DNA of 64,000 nt from Ovis canadensis (GCF_042477335.2 NC_091260.1:53091001-53155000); one strand, 5' to 3'; shown: positions 22,726 to 33,734, numbered from the stretch's first letter. The notes: generated by a model from the sequence alone, not told the origin. Program-made: numbers and translations.

Positions 22726-23365
22726 TTGCTGTCCAGACTTCTTATATGGCACTGGCATTCTGTGTGTGTTTGTAGTTTTTCTTCAGTGGGAGCATATGTG
22801 CATCAGTCATGGGATGTTTAGGAGACGATGCACTGCTTCACAGCTGTGCCTTCTTCCGAGGACACATCGGGAAAGACTGTGGGCTCTTTTGCTGCTACAA
22901 CCTTGGTCACCAAAAGGATCTGTTTCCTTTTCCCATTGACAAGAGGAGGATTAATTCTTCCCTTTGTTCCAAGGTAACAGCAGGCTTTGGAGGAATTTCG
23001 TAAATTCTGGAGAAAGTAAGAGGAACTCGGTCTTAGAACAGCAGCAGGATGCATATCCGTAATGAGCCATGTGGAAAACTTGCTGAAGTTGGAGAGATGA
23101 ACTGGTCATTGCCCCACTAGGTGCAATTATGTGAGTCTCTTCAACAGTACTTGGGGAAAAAGAAGGAAAAAAGAAAAATAGAAAAGACACTGAAAAATAA
23201 TAAATATAGGTATATGTATAATTGAAACACTCTGCTGTACACCTTAAACTGACACAGCATTGTAAGTGAACTCCAGAAGTGAAATCCAGTAAGTGATTAC
23301 TCAAGGAAAAATATTTTTTAATGGCAAAGAGTATAAAAGAAGTCTGACTGCTGTACATGTATCTG
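22726..23365. other. Intergenic, unassigned; small old L1 tail
   Basis: Overlapping 65-80-codon frames on both strands at 22690-23054 match no family I know. A short sense L1 3' piece (TGCTGTACACCTTAAACTGA) lies at about 23185-23265. Confidence 0.45.
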
Positions 23366-23367
23366 GA

Positions 23368-23475
23368 AAAAGTTATCTCAACCTTGGCACTATTGGCATA
23401 GTCTTTGTTATGGAGAGAAGTCTATGCATTGCAGGAGGTTTAGCAGCATCTTTGGCCTTTAAATGCCAGTAGGAA
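23368..23475 (+). repeat. MER20-like DNA transposon remnant
   Basis: TCAACCTTGGCACTATTGGC, TAGCAGCATCTTTGGCC and AATGCCAGTAGG follow the MER20 order. An internal deletion is likely. Confidence 0.65.
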
Positions 23476-23517
23476 ACTCTTCTTCCTCACCGTTTAGGTG
23501 AGACTTTGCTTGCTATT

Positions 23518-23612
23518 AAAAGAAGAAGAAGAAGAAACAGAAGGAGGAAGAAGAGGAGGAGAAGAAGGACAAGGGGAAGGGGAAGAAGACAAAAGGGAAA
23601 GAAAGAGTTCTA
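23518..23612 (+). repeat. Polypurine (GAA/GGA) tract
   Basis: About 95 bases of almost uninterrupted A and G. The open frame that crosses it is a by-product of composition. Confidence 0.85.
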
Positions 23613-23859
23613 GCCCCAAATTGTTCTTCAACACCCTTGCAATTGCCTTTCTGTTGGGTCTTCATGACATTTCACTAGTCATGCATGTCTTATCTGAATC
23701 TCCTTTAGACTACAGTTATGCTCTTCTTAACTAATATTTATATGAAAGGAACAGAGGCTCAGAGCAGTTCTATGACTGATCTATGATAGCACAACATAAC
23801 ATGTAATGTTGTATGGCAAGGAGGATAAAAGTTACAGATGGAATTAAAGTTGCTAATAA

Positions 23860-24172
23860 ACTGACTCTCTTGAGAGTCACTTGGGGTATAAGGAGATCAA
23901 GCCAGTCAATCCTAAAGGAAATTAATCCTGAATGTTGATTAGAAGGACTGATGCAAAGTTCTTCCATTTGGCTTCCTGATGCAAAGAGCCGACTCACTGG
24001 AAACGATTACAGGCAAAATAAGAAGGCAGAGGCAGAGGATGAGATAGTTAGATAGCATCACAACTCAATGGACATGAATTTGAGCAAACTTTGGGAGACG
24101 GTGGACAGAAGAGCCTGATGTACAGTCCACAGGGTCACAAAGAGTCAGACATGACTAAGTGACTGAAAAATT
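23860..24172 (+). repeat. Diverged BovB LINE 3' end
   Basis: TCTCTTGAGAGTCACTTGGG through CATGACTAAGTGACTGAAAA. Many point changes and small deletions mark it as an older copy. Confidence 0.85.
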
Positions 24173-24377
24173 AGCAACAATCAGCTGACTTTTCATAAAA
24201 AGATGAATCTGGATGACCTGGGTGGCTCTAGAATGCAATCACAAAGGTCCTTATACACAGAAAAGGGAGGAAAAAGAGGTAGTGTCAGGATGATCCGACT
24301 TAAGAGATCCAACTGGCCCTTATTGTCTTTGAAAATGGGAGAAGACAGCCATGAGCCAAGGAATGTGGGCAGCCTCT

Positions 24378-25248
24378 CAGTTCAGTTCAGTTCAGTTCAG
24401 TCGCTCAGTCGTGTCTGACTCTTTGCGTCCCCATGAATTGCAGCACACCAGGCCTCCCTGTCCAGCACCAACTTCCGGAGTTCACTCAAACTCAACATCC
24501 ATTGAGTTTGTGATGCCATCCAGCCATCTCATCCTCTGTCGTCCCCTTCTTCTCCTGCCCCAATCCCTCCCAGCATCGGAGTCTTTTCCAGTGAGTCAAC
24601 TCTTCGCATGAGGTGGCCAAAGTACTGGAGTTTCAGCTTTAGCATCATTCCTTCCAAAGAAATCCCAGGGCTGATCTCCTTCGGAATGGACTGGTTGGAT
24701 CTCCTTGCAGTCCAAGGGACTCTCAAGAGTCTTCTCCAACACCACAGTTCAAACACATCAATTCTTCGGTGCTCAGCCTTCTTCACAGTCCAACTCTCAC
24801 ATCCATACATGACCACAGAAAAAACCATAGCCTTGACTAGACGGACCTTAGCCGGCAAAGTAATGTCTCTGCTGTTTAATATGCTGTCTAGGTTGGTCAT
24901 AACTTTTCTTCCAAGGAGTAAGTGTCTTTTAATTTCATGGATGCAGTCACCATCTGCAGTGATTTTGGAGCCCCCCAAAATAAACTCTGACACTGTTTCC
25001 ACTGTTTCCCCATCTATTTGCCATGAAGTGATGGGACCAGATGCCATGATCTTCGTTTTCTGAATGTTGAGCTTTAAGCCGACTTTTTCACTCTCCTCTT
25101 TCACTTTCATTAAGAGGTTTTTAGTTCCTCTTCACTTTCTGCCATAAGGGTGGTGTCAACTGCATATCTGAGGTTATTGATATTTCTCCTGGCAAGCTTG
25201 ATTCCAGCTTGTGATTCTTCCAGCCCAGCGTTTCTCATGATGTACTCT
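24378..25248 (-). repeat. BovB LINE 3' part
   Basis: The copy is 870 bases long with its 3' CTGAA repeat at the left. An open minus-strand frame (25110-24529) codes for the C-terminal RT region. The 5' truncation lies near the point encoding the start of the YADD region. Confidence 0.93.
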
Positions 25249-25261
25249 CTAGAACCTGGAA

Positions 25262-25437
25262 AAGCCAAGGAAAAAGCCTTCAGTGAGGAATGTGGCTGTC
25301 TTAACCTTGATTTAGCCCAGCAAGACCCATCTCAGACTTCTGACCTCCAGACCTGTAATACACTAAATTTGTGTTGTTTCATGTTGCCAAACTTGTGGGC
25401 ATTTGTAATGGCAATAACAAGAAATGTGGTATGTACG
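25262..25437 (+). repeat. MLT1-type LTR fragment (MaLR)
   Basis: AGCCCAGCAAGACCCATCTC, GACCTCCAGACCTGTAATAC and AAATTTGTGTTGTTTCATGT are landmarks of the 3' half of an MLT1 LTR. Confidence 0.65.
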
Positions 25438-26224
25438 TATCCAGTCTGAAGTCCTTCAAACTACCTGCCCCGAGTCTGTGAGCACCACGTTTTGCTTGGC
25501 TCACTGCTTGGCCCTGATGAGTTGGTACCCACTCCACTCACTGAACACATATGGGTTGGCGGGAAGCCACAGAGAACCAGTATGGGGCCAAACTCCTCCT
25601 GAATGGAATAAAGAGGACTGTTTCAGCCCTGAAGTGCAAAATCTTGAGTGGATTATCCCAGGAAATCCTCAGGATGCCTGGCAAGCACCCTAGTTTGCAG
25701 CAGTCTCATTGATGTAAAGCTTGAGCCTCTGGATGGTTTTGCCTTCAATGGGTGGCCTGTGCAGGTAAGCTGGAGAAACACCTTGACACCTTCTGGGGCT
25801 GACTGACTTCTTCTACTCTTCCGGTTTCCTTTTGGGTGAGTGGAGGTGGGCTTAGGAAGATTAGAAAAGCCCCAAAGAGGCCTGCAGACTCCGAGGTGTT
25901 CCTGGTCCTTTGGTCCCATCGCCTCATGGCATGGAGTCTCGTCCAGGGTTGCACTAGCGTGTGAACACACCATTTCCCTTTGTGTAACCGGGCAAAGGGA
26001 AAAACTGCTTGTTATTTTTTTGAAAGGGAAGCCCTAGCCGGCCCTGGAAGAGAATCTTGGAGATAGAGGGCCGGCAGAGGAGGCTTGGTAGAGGTAGGAA
26101 AAGTTCAGGAACGGGGAGGAGAAAGGGCAGAGAGGGGGCAGCACTGAGCTGAGGAGGGTCAGGGAGTGGGGTCCCCTCTACCCTATCTCTGCCCTCAATG
26201 TTTTCCTCGTGTATGAGGGACTGG
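25438..26224. other. Upstream region of ADAMTS12, no repeat
   Basis: This unique-looking sequence leads into the CpG-rich promoter. Several short frames on both strands have no recognised product. Enhancer or promoter elements could lie here, but no specific site can be defended. Confidence 0.45.
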
Positions 26225-26460
26225 CCTGGGGGCCTCTCACTCGCCGTCACGCCCAGGGTGATTCTCCCTGAGCTCCCCTATTTGGCCGGCTCGGCCGGGC
26301 TCTGGGCGGGGCGGCGGAGCGCGGGGGTGGGAGTCCCGGAGGAAGATGCGCGGGGCTGGCTTGGAGGAGGCCGGGCGCCCAAGGCAGAGGGGTGGGGATC
26401 GGGGGTGGGCTGCGCCCTCCCGCTCCGACCCATTCCACAGCCCGCGGAAAGCAGACACTG
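26225..26460 (+). promoter_or_regulatory. ADAMTS12: CpG-rich promoter region of ADAMTS12
   Basis: CpG and G+C are far denser here than in the flanks. A GC-box of Sp1 type, GGGCGGGGCGG, lies at 26304-26314. No TATA box is apparent at a sensible distance from exon 1, which is usual for such promoters. The transcription start cannot be fixed from sequence alone. It probably lies between here and about 26590. Confidence 0.65.
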
Positions 26461-26595
26461 TCAGCTGAATCACTCCCCTTTCAGGAGGAGGGAGGGGACG
26501 GAAAGGTAACTAGCCCCTTTCTGCTTAAAAAAAAAGAAAGAAAGAAAGGGAACCCGTGGGCAGCCTTGCAGCCTCCCTCTCCCCGCTCCTGGACC

Positions 26596-26652
26596 ATGCA
26601 CCCCTGCATCTTCCTGCTCGGCTACGGGCGAGGACTTGATTTCTTGAGCTGA
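26596..26652 (+). other. Candidate upstream ORF in the ADAMTS12 5'UTR
   Basis: ATG in the context GGACCATGC opens an 18-codon frame (MHPCIFLLGYGRGLDFLS) closed by TGA at 26650-26652. It ends 43 bases before the main start and does not overlap it. It matters only if transcription begins upstream of 26596. A second possible upstream ATG at 26346 opens 40 codons and closes at 26466-26468, but that one may lie in the promoter. Confidence 0.5.
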
Positions 26653-26695
26653 GAGCTACAACTTGTTGACTTTTCTTCTCCGCAACGACTGAATC

Positions 26696-26822
26696 ATGCC
26701 ATGTGCCCAGAGGAGCTGGCTTGCAAAGCTCTCCGTGGTGGCTCAGCTCCTGAACCTGGGGACCCTTTGCTATGGGCGACAACCTCAGCCGGGCCCGGTG
26801 CGCTTCCCAGACAAGAGGCAAG
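26696..26822 (+). CDS. ADAMTS12: ADAMTS12 exon 1, coding part (signal peptide and start of propeptide)
   Basis: ADAMTS12 is a secreted zinc metalloprotease with thrombospondin repeats that acts on extracellular matrix such as cartilage oligomeric matrix protein. This exon encodes residues 1-42 and the first base of codon 43. The N-terminus [10 protein letters not shown], the hydrophobic core [13 protein letters not shown] and the following [12 protein letters not shown] match the family member as I remember it. The signal peptide probably ends near residue 25-27. An in-frame TGA at 26690-26692, six bases before ATG, rules out an upstream in-frame start, and A at -3 gives a fair start context. 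The donor site is CAAG|GTTAGT at 26823. Phase 1 is completed exactly by exon 2. No catalytic residues lie here. Confidence 0.95.
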
Positions 26823-28595
26823 GTTAGTGTCTTTTCTTTATTTTCTTTGAAAACCGCAGGGTAAGACGCGTGCAAAGTTGGTTGCTCTTTTTTTTCCCCT
26901 TCCCCCACTCAGCTGAACTCCGCAAAGCCGTTTGGCTGAGTTGCAAAGAAATCTGGGCTGGGAGCTGGGTAACCCTGGGCATCCCGGAATTCAGTGCTTA
27001 ACGTGTCGAGTCCTTACTTCTTACGCAAACCAAGGATCGGGACTCTCGTACACGAAGGATGCTGCTGCGAAGACTCTAGAGTTAGCTGGTAACCCCTCAC
27101 CGCCTTTTTCTCCTCTGAACGCTGCACTGTTTCAATCCCTTTTTTTCAGACTCTGAACACGGAAAATGACTTTTTTTTTTTTTAAATAAAAGTTCCAACC
27201 GGCCACTGGCAGTCATTGCCATGTTTCTAGTTAGTTTGAAACTTCTGGTGAGGGAAGGGGAAATGCGATTCCGCCCCCCTGCTGAGTGAGCTTGGCTGTG
27301 TTTTCCTTTCCTGGAAAGATTTAGGGCTGTGTTGTAAAAATAACAGCCCTTTTAGAGAAAATGTCCTACCGTAGGGGCTCACCTTTCCCTGTTCTGTCTT
27401 GCTGATTGCCTCTGGCTGCTTCTCTTCCAGAATTTCATGAATCTCTATAATGCGAGAGAAAGCACTGGAGTTGTGATGGAAATTGGTGATTATATTCATT
27501 GTTATTGTTATTATTATTATTACGTGATTTTAAAATTTAACACCCTGAGCAGGCTGGTGGTGTCATCTCTGCCTTTTCATTGGATTTGCGAGGGCCAGAC
27601 ACACATTCCCATTCGGTGGGCAGTTCATTGGGCTTCTGAGAGCCAACAGTCGTGGGAGCAGCCATGGCCGATGTGGTTGGATGTGGGAGCACTCTGGTGT
27701 GTCAGCCTCTTGACTGCTGACAACAGCCTCCTGGGTGCAGGCACCTTTGTTACCCCCTTTGCTTTACACACAGGAAGCTGAAACCTGGGGAGTTTATGGG
27801 CTTAGTTATGGTGGAGTGAGGCTGTAAACCCAGGTAGCCTGACTCCAGTGGCTGGCTTCTTACAGTCAAGCAGCATTGTCCTAGAGCAATAATTGGGACA
27901 ACACACACACACACAGAGCATGGGGGTTAGTGTCCATTAAGTCCTGTGTCTGCTGACTGTGCTCAAGTCTGCCATAGCTTCCTGGCCCCCTTTAATCCCC
28001 AAGACCACTTGGGTGGTAAACATCACCAGCCTGACCTTGTTGAGGATTTCTGCCTACGTTGCAAAGTTCGACTACAGCTGGAGAGCTTATATGCTGACTC
28101 TCAGAGCCATCAGAAGCGGGACCCTTTGCTTTCCTTGGAAGCTGGAGCTGCAGACACTGGGGTGAGATGTCAGTCAGCCAGCACTCGCTTGTGTAAACGG
28201 TGCAGGTCCAGATAGATCTCCCACCCCCAAGTTTAAAATAGCAGCGTTTGTTGTTCTTTGAAAAACAGCCCTTTTATGAAAAGTCTCTTTTGCTGGCAGC
28301 ACAAACAAAGCTTGCGAGCACTTCCCAGGGCATTTGGAGATGGTTTGGTTCAAAATCACACATTCTCCCGGGCTGGTTTTCAGCTCTGCTTGCTCCACAT
28401 CTTCTTTGTAAGCGAATTCAGCTCAGTGTGGAGCAGACTCCACTGGGACTTGCTTTCTTCTCTCTGGAATGCGAGAGATAAGTCACCTTTAGGGTTGTAT
28501 GCTGAGAAGGGTTGATACCAAAAAAGAGCTGTACAGTACTCTGAGCTTATTGGTGATGCATAGATATTTAGATTTAAAAAATAATTTCTGAAATT

Positions 28596-29220
28596 TTTTT
28601 CAGTTTTAGTTGAAGACCTAAATGTCCGATTTGAAACCATTCAACTTCTAGAAGAGAACATAGGCAGAACACTCTTTGACGTAAATCATAGAAATTTGTT
28701 TTCAGATATGTCTACTAAGGCAAAAGAAAAAAAAGCAAAAGAAAACAAATGAGACCTGATTAAACTTAAAACTTTTGCACAGCAAAGGAAGGCATCAACA
28801 AAATGGAAGACAATCAACTGAAAGAGAGAAAATATTTGCAAATGCTGTGACTGATAAGGGGTTAAAAGCCAAATATGTATACATATAAATATTACTCTAT
28901 ATAAAAAAGCAAACAGCTAAAAAGTGGGCAGAAGACTTGAATGTATGTTTTTTCTAAGAAAGGTATATAGATGGCCAACAGGCACATAGAAAGATGCTCA
29001 ACATCACAGATCATCAGAGAAATGCACACCCAAACTTTGATGAGATGTCACCTCACACCTTTCAGAATAGCTATCATCATAAAGTCAGCAAGTCATAGAT
29101 GTTGGTGAGGATATGGAGAATAGGGAATCCTTGTATACTGTTAGTAGTAACATAAATTGGTACAGCCACTGTGGAAAACAGTATGGAGATTTCTCAAAAA
29201 AATAAAAATAAAACTACCTT
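28596..29220 (+). repeat. Old LINE-1 ORF2 C-terminal part (sense)
   Basis: GAAGACCTAAATGTCCGATT, AGATGGCCAACAGGCACATA and TTGGTACAGCCACTGTGGAA are sense L1 landmarks. It is interrupted at 29221 by BovB. Frames are broken. Confidence 0.8.
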
Positions 29221-29489
29221 CAGTTCAGTTCAGTTCAGTTGCTCAGTCGTGTCCGACTCTTTGTGACCCCATGAATCGACGCACGCCAGGCCTCCCTGTC
29301 CATCACCAACTCCTGGAGTCCACCCAAACCCAAGTCCATTGAGTCAGTGATGCCATCCAATCATCTCATCCTCTGTCGTCCCCTTCTCCTCCTGCCCTCA
29401 ATCTTTCCCAGCATCAGAGTCTTTTCCAGTGAGTCAGCTCTTCGCATCAGGTGGCCAAAGTATTGGAGTTTCAGCTTCAACATCAGAAC
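29221..29489 (-). repeat. BovB LINE 3' end
   Basis: CAGTTCAGTTCAGTTCAGTT marks the 3' end at the left. About 270 bases remain. Its right border (about 29489) joins unassigned sequence rather than L1, so the insertion site is not simple. Confidence 0.9.
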
Positions 29490-30065
29490 CATAGGAAATA
29501 TTAAGCTTGCACACAACACACTGCCTCTCTTCTGCAGCTGGCAATCTCCCCTCAGGTTCGTATGCCTTGTAGTGTTTACAGGTCACGGGTCCTTCCATGA
29601 TCTCTTTTGCTGCTGGCAACTCCATGAAGCACATCCCCTGCATGGGCTTGTGCAGAACCGGGGGAGAGCTACAGTGTGTTTCAAGACCAATGTCATGATC
29701 ATATGCTTATGCCATTTGCAAAAGATAACTTCTGTAAAGAGGAAATTATTTCACATCTTAACATAAGATGAGCCTGCACAGTTTTGATATGGCATTTGTC
29801 TCCATTCTCATCAGCATTTACTGTCTGTGGGTTAGTTAACGTAGGGCTGGTGAGCAAACTCAGTTTCTTCTGGTGTATTTTACAACTTTGAGTCAAAGTT
29901 TTGAATCAATACAATTCTCCACAACCTTTCCATGTATGTAGTTTTCCATCATAAAAATACAATTGAAAGGTTACAACAACACATGGGAGAGAATTATGAA
30001 AATAAACTTCCTACTATTACAGGAAGTAATATCATTGCCCTTTGTAGGAAGGAGTCTTAGAAATT
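29490..30065. other. Unassigned segment between two L1 pieces
   Basis: This is not L1 or any repeat I recognise. The minus strand has a short frame (29643-29490) with Cys pairs in a CVVC context, which could hint at a retrocopied gene fragment. No family can be named. Confidence 0.35.
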
Positions 30066-30680
30066 TGATCATCGCAGCACTGTTTATAACAGCCAGGACA
30101 TGGAAGCAACCTAGATGTCCATCGGCAGATGAATGGATAAGAAAGCTGTGGTACATATACACAATGGAGTATTACACAGCCATTAAAAAGAATACATTTG
30201 AATCAGTTCTAATGAGGTGGATGAAACTGGAGCCTATTATACAGAGTGAAGTAAGCCAGAAAGAAAAACACCAATACAGTATACTAACACATATATGTGG
30301 AATTTAGAAAGATGGTAATGATAACCCTGTATGCGAGAGAGCAAAAGAGACACAGATGTATAGAACAGTCTTTTCGACTCTGTGGGAGAGGGAGAAGGTG
30401 GGATGATTTGGGAGAATGGCATTGAAACATGTATGATATCATATAAGAAACGAATCACCAGTTCACGTTCGATGCAGGATACAAGATGCTTGGGGCTTGT
30501 GCACTGGGACGACCCAGAGGGATGGTATGGGGAAGGAGGTGGGAAGGGGGTTCAGGATGGGGAACACGTGTACACCTGTGGAGGATTCATGTTGATGTAT
30601 GGCAAAACCAATACAATATTATAAAGTAATTAGCCTCCAATTAAAATAAATTTAAAAAACAAAGGAAAAAAATAAATATA
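30066..30680 (+). repeat. Ruminant LINE-1 3' end
   Basis: ATCGCAGCACTGTTTATAAC (end of ORF2) runs through the G-rich 3'UTR to AATTAAAATAAATTTAAAAA. It is a 5'-truncated copy of about 615 bases that is younger-looking than the L1 piece at 28596. Confidence 0.88.
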
Positions 30681-31484
30681 AAGAATAAGTATAGATTTAA
30701 CTTAAATTTTACAAAATCTGGCAGGTCAGTAATTTCTCACCTCTCTTCCTTCTTTCTGAGAGAGGGTAAAAGGTCGGTTGGCGGTTTGTATTTTCAAAAG
30801 TGCTTACAACAACAGGCTTTCCCCAAAGTTTCTCGTGAAGTATCATCTAAACTTGTGGCCTAGGGTTTCAAATCTAATCTTAAACAAGGCAAATGAAAGT
30901 ATTTGTGGCTTGTGTTTTACACCCACCAATCCTAGTGCAAACTGTACTGTGGTTATGGCATGTGTCAGTCCCACCCACAGCCTTGTTGATGCCCCCCTCT
31001 TGACTTCTGGCTCTCAGTGGTAGACCCTTGAGAAGTAGTGAGGGCAGAAGTTAGGAGGGTGTGCTCCGGGTTCAGGTTGCCCCGGCCTGAATCCTTACTC
31101 CTCTTTATTGTCTTTTAATAGAGGTGGGAATGAAGGCTCAGACAAGGAACACTGTCAGTAATATCCCAGACAATTGTGAGGATTAGATGAAACCACGTTG
31201 GTATACTCTAAATGGCACGTTTGATAATAGAATTGGTAAAAAAAAAAGAAAAAAATAAAGTAGGAGTTATTCTTATTCCTTGACGTCTTGTTTCTCCATC
31301 CTTGTCATATCCCTTCTGAGCTCTGCTTTCTATTGGCCAGGACAATAGCTAACTACTCCTCCAAACTAAACACCCACTGAGAGGAAGCCAAGATGAGCTT
31401 GAGCCTCTCTCCATCTCTGCTTGGAGCTTACATATATTTAAGGCCGCAGGCATTCCTAGTAGCCAAGTCTCTATCTTTAATACC
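30681..31484. other. Intronic, mostly unassigned
   Basis: A faint MIR-like patch (AATTGTGAGGATTAGATGAA) lies near 31165-31195. Otherwise there is no repeat or coding signal. Confidence 0.4.
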
Positions 31485-31555
31485 TAGTGTAAGTAGCTAG
31501 TATTTAGATAGTGAGCATTATCTGTCAAGCATTGTTCTAAATCTGTTATGTTTAT
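31485..31555 (-). repeat. MIR SINE, part 1
   Basis: TCTGTCAAGCATTGTTCTAA is an antisense MIR landmark. The element resumes at 32022 after an L1 piece and a Bov-tA. Confidence 0.55.
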
Positions 31556-31574
31556 ATATATATATATTTGCTTT

Positions 31575-31765
31575 TATTTTTAAAATTATTATTATAAATT
31601 TATTTATTTTAATTGGAGGCTAATTTCTTTACAGTATTGTATTGGTTTTGCCATACATCAACATGAATCTGTCACGGGTATACACATGTTCCCCATCCTG
31701 ACGCCCCCTCCCATCTCCCTCCCCATACCATCCCTCTGGGTCATCCCAGTGCACCAGCCCCGATT
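31575..31765 (-). repeat. LINE-1 3' end inserted in MIR
   Basis: An AT-rich tail is followed by TTTGCCATACATCAACATGA and the reversed 3'UTR to about 31765. Confidence 0.85.
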
Positions 31766-31782
31766 GTGTGCACAACCACCCT

Positions 31783-32009
31783 GTGTGCTGTGCTTAGTCA
31801 CCCAATTGTGTCTGACTCTTTGTGACCCCATGGACTGTAGCCCACCAGGCTCCTCTGTCCATGGGGATTCTCCTGGAAAGAACACTGGAGTGGGTTGCCG
31901 TTTCCTTCTCCAGGGGATCTTCCCAACCCAGGGATCGAACCCAGGGATCGAACCCAGGTCTTCCCCATTGCAGGTAGATTCTTTACCATCTGAGCCACCA
32001 GGGAAGCCC
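31783..32009 (-). repeat. Bov-tA SINE with duplicated B-box region
   Basis: A perfect 12-base TSD, CACAACCACCCT, lies at 31771-31782 and 32010-32021. GGGATCGAACCCA occurs twice in tandem (31931-31943, 31944-31956). On the sense strand this duplicates the tRNA-type internal promoter B box GGTTCGATCCC. Confidence 0.93.
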
Positions 32010-32021
32010 CACAACCACCCT

Positions 32022-32090
32022 AAGATACTATTATTTTTATGCCCGTTGTGTAGATGAGGCTAGTGCAGTTGGACTGCCCACATAAAACAC
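32022..32090 (-). repeat. MIR SINE, part 2
   Basis: TACTATTATTTTTATGCCCG and GTAGATGAGGCTAGTGC follow the antisense MIR order and complete the copy started at 31485. Confidence 0.55.
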
Positions 32091-32297
32091 ACTCCATTAA
32101 GTAGGCTCCTAATTCCATCCACACCTATTGGCTGCTGTGGCTTAGCCACCTCCTTTGCAGTAAAATCAAGGGTGAAGGTGGTTTTATCTCCCCTTACTTC
32201 ACCAGATAAAGAGCAGTTATTTTTTCCATTTACTGCTGAGTGACTTGAGGCCTCTCAAAGAAGTCAGCCAGTTCTTTTCTTGGCAGATCATCACCGT

Positions 32298-32345
32298 CTA
32301 TGGGGTCGCACAGACTGATGCGACTTAGCAGTAGCAGCAGCAGCA
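32298..32345 (+). repeat. Truncated Bov-A2 3' end with AGC tail
   Basis: TATGGGGTCGCACAGACTGA leads into GCGACTTAGCAGTAGCAGCAG. Only the last 45 or so bases are present. Confidence 0.8.
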
Positions 32346-32439
32346 TCATCCTCAGGGGCAATGTTCTCGCCTCTACTCTGCTGTACCCTCTGCCAAGTGC
32401 AACTGCTTATGTACACGAAGTGTGGAGGCGAAGAACATG

Positions 32440-32589
32440 ATTTTGAAATAGGAATCTCAAGATTTTAATCTAAGTATGTTGCATACTGGCTCTGTGACCT
32501 CTCTTAGATTCTGTTTCTTTTTCTATGAAATGAGGATAGTAACTGAATCTGTGACACAGAGTCTTGTGCGGATTAAATGAGCACTGTTG
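32440..32589 (+). repeat. MIR SINE, part 1
   Basis: CTGGCTCTGTGACCTCTCTT and GAAATGAGGATAGTAACTGA are sense MIR. It continues after the Bov-tA at about 32818-32850 (TTCATTAAATGGTTACTATA). Confidence 0.65.
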
Positions 32590-32598
32590 TAGCAAGTG

Positions 32599-32808
32599 CT
32601 TCCCCGGTGGCTCAGTGTAAAGCATCTGCTTGCAGTGCAGGAGATGTGGGTTTGATCCTTGGATCAGGAAGATCCCCTGGAGGAGGAAATGGCAACCCAC
32701 TCCAGTACTCTTGCCTGGAAAATCCCATGGACAGAGGAGCCTGGTGGGCTACAATGCATGGGGTCTCAAAGAATCGGACACAATGGAACACACTCACATG
32801 CACAGTTA
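32599..32808 (+). repeat. Bov-tA SINE inside MIR
   Basis: TSD TAGCAAGTG at 32590-32598 and 32809-32817 brackets a sense Bov-tA with GGTTTGATCCTTGGATCAGG as its B-box region. Confidence 0.92.
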
Positions 32809-32850
32809 TAGCAAGTGTTCATTAAATGGTTACTATAATTGTAATCATTA

Positions 32851-33734
32851 TATTATTACACAGCCAGCTTATGCTGACTCTCTTAAAGAAACCTGGTAGA
32901 TCAAAAACAACTAGGTCAAAAACTGTAAATGTATTTGCTTTTCTAGTCTTCGGGCAATAGGTGCTGGGGTTCAGGCAAGTACCTGTAGTGTTTAATTCTT
33001 TGGATGTATCTTTAGAGACAGGTCCTCGAACGTACATAAGCTTCTCTTGAGAGGAATCAGCATACAGGGGTACCGTTGCAAGGTGATGGTTGTACTCAGT
33101 TGAATAACACTATTTCTACCCCATTCTGCTCTCCACTGCACCAACCCTGGGGGAACCAGAGATATCACTGAATCATAGAAGAAGAGAGCGACAGGAGGGA
33201 AATACTAGAGAAGCTGACTACATCCAACCTCAGCCAACCCGGCCATTCCTTTTCTGAGGTCTGAACGTGAAAGGATAGTGAAGCTCTGATTCTTATGAGG
33301 CCCAGATATTCCTTGGAGATGGGCAGTACAGAGGCCTGAGTCAATCTGACTCCTAGTTCACGGTATATTCACATTATTAATTTGTGCAAAATGCCTTTCT
33401 TGTTTTGTGTATTTATGCATTTTGGTCCCCATTCTCCACTCTCAGTCCTCTGCGTAGAAAACTGTTTTAATGGGTTCCATATGTATTTTTTTTTGTTGTG
33501 TATATCCTGGCCTGGGAAACTTTGTATTACTGTTTTTGCTTGTATTTTCCCTGAATGTAAATGGCTCTGTATTAAGTTGTTTTGATTCTTACTTTTCACT
33601 GAGAATTGTTTTTAAGGTTTGTTTGTTGCTCTGTGCTCTGGTGCTCTTAGTCACTGCAGTCAGAAGCAAGGAGTCTGGAGTTTTTACTCTTGAAAACTGA
33701 GGCTTTGTTAGTACCTAGGAGTGAAAGCTAGGTA
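32851..33734. other. Intronic, unassigned
   Basis: No clear repeat or gene. Short frames near 33382-33700 are AT-rich and lack motifs. Confidence 0.4.

Noticed and set aside
23498..23734. 78-codon Glu/Arg/Gly-rich frame
   Set aside because: It is produced by the polypurine tract and has no other support.
26198..26509. Frames of 60-100 codons on both strands in the CpG-rich promoter
   Set aside because: Stop codons are rare in GC-rich DNA. The peptides are low-complexity Gly/Arg/Pro and match no family.
31783..32009. tRNA-like promoter boxes that could suggest tRNA genes (also in other Bov-tA and CHR copies)
   Set aside because: They are tRNA-derived SINE heads. No complete cloverleaf with acceptor stem could be supported.
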